DNA of 6,834 nt from positions 1 through 6,834 of the forward strand of contig JAZNOQ010000096.1 of NCBI GenBank assembly GCA_045589215.1. The letters are read 5' to 3'. Every line of letters begins with the position of its first letter. Within the stretch, counting starts at the first letter, position 1. Below are positions 6,449 through 6,834 of the stretch, one piece after another. The notes under the pieces were generated by a model. It ran no database searches. It worked only from the letters and a program-made list of their open reading frames with translations, and was not told the DNA's origin. The translations under genes were made by a program, and so were the position numbers. This DNA is from JAZNOQ01 sp045589215 (GTDB taxonomy: Bacteria > Bacillota > Clostridia > Oscillospirales > CAG-272).

Positions 6449-6834
6449 GCCGTTTTATGAACGAAAAATACGCGGCACTTGAGGCATACACCCCCGGGGA
6501 ACAGCCGCGTGACAAGAAATATATCAAGCTGAATACGAATGAGTCGCCCTTTCCGCCGTCCGACGGCGTGATCGCGGCGCTGAACGCGGGCGAGATCGCA
6601 GATCTGCGGCTTTATCCCGATCCCGAATGCAAGATCTTACGCGAAAAGCTCGGCAGCTTTTTCGGGTACGGCGCGGAGAACGTTTTCGTGTCGAACGGTT
6701 CGGACGACATTCTGAACTTCGCCTTTATGGCGTTTTTCGGTGCGGGTGTCCGTTTCCCCGATATCTCCTACGGGTTCTATAAGGTCTACGCCGCGCTTCA
6801 CGGCGTGCCGTATGAGACCGTTCCGCTTCGCGAG
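6445..6834 (+). CDS. hisC: Histidinol-phosphate aminotransferase, 5' part only
   Basis: The first 130 codons are present; the gene runs off the right edge. It belongs to the class I/II PLP aminotransferases and converts imidazole acetol phosphate plus glutamate to histidinol phosphate. Visible family motifs are YIKLNTNESPFPPS (26-39), LYPDP (57-61), FVSNGSDDIL (82-91) and the PDISYGFY segment (106-113) where P-x-Y-x-x-Y is usual. The PLP-binding lysine lies outside the window. The preferred start is GTG at 6445, which overlaps the hisD stop as GTGA and has AAGGA six bases upstream (6434-6438). It gives the MSRF start I recall from Clostridia HisC proteins. An in-frame ATG at 6457 is the alternative. 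The overlap indicates coupling to hisD. Assignment as HisC rather than another aminotransferase rests on the motifs and operon position. Confidence 0.92.
   Translation, partial: MSRFMNEKYAALEAYTPGEQPRDKKYIKLNTNESPFPPSDGVIAALNAGEIADLRLYPDPECKILREKLGSFFGYGAENVFVSNGSDDILNFAFMAFFGAGVRFPDISYGFYKVYAALHGVPYETVPLRE

Noticed and set aside
1..6834. CRISPR arrays, tRNA or rRNA genes, insertion sequences, phage attachment sites.
   Set aside because: No spaced direct repeats, RNA gene patterns, transposase or integrase frames, or terminal inverted repeats were seen by eye; nearly all of the window is taken up by recognised genes.

Overview
The window looks like a chromosomal segment of a Firmicute, probably an uncultured gut or rumen member of class Clostridia. 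The evidence is a Clostridia-style histidine operon led by a TrpR-family regulator and hisZ, a short-form HisG that needs HisZ, purine-rich AGGAGG-like ribosome binding sites, and a cytoplasmic GH78 rhamnosidase. The genes are moderately GC-rich, and the one large intergenic gap is clearly AT-rich. The genus cannot be read from the sequence.

Layout. (1) Positions 3-449, + strand: the 3' end of an ABC exporter subunit, covering the second half of its ATPase domain. (2) 450-528: a short convergent gap holding a 20-bp perfect palindrome that is very likely a shared, bidirectional terminator. (3) 529-2772, - strand: a complete GH78-type alpha-L-rhamnosidase without a signal peptide. (4) 2773-3098: an AT-rich divergent promoter region. 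It has a TTGCTT-17-TATAAT promoter facing the rhamnosidase and a TTGACT-17-TATCAT extended -10 promoter facing the his operon. An imperfect 24-bp palindrome covers the -10 of the his promoter. (5) 3099-6834, + strand: the start of a histidine operon, yerC(hisR)-hisZ-hisG-hisD-hisC. Gaps are short or negative, and the operon runs off the right edge inside hisC.

How the genes work together. HisZ and HisG form the ATP-phosphoribosyltransferase that commits PRPP and ATP to histidine synthesis. HisC carries out the transamination of imidazole acetol phosphate, and HisD the last two oxidations from histidinol to histidine. The remaining his genes are expected beyond the right edge. The TrpR/YerC-type protein encoded first is the obvious candidate repressor. 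It keeps the two arginines equivalent to the ligand-contacting Arg54 and Arg84 of TrpR, and a palindrome lies where a repressor would block RNA polymerase. This is the most interesting point of the window. As far as I recall, a TrpR-superfamily histidine regulator (HisR) has already been proposed for Firmicutes from comparative genomics, so it is probably not a new system. The ABC exporter and the rhamnosidase appear unrelated to histidine synthesis. Apart from the candidate regulatory circuit this is an ordinary region.
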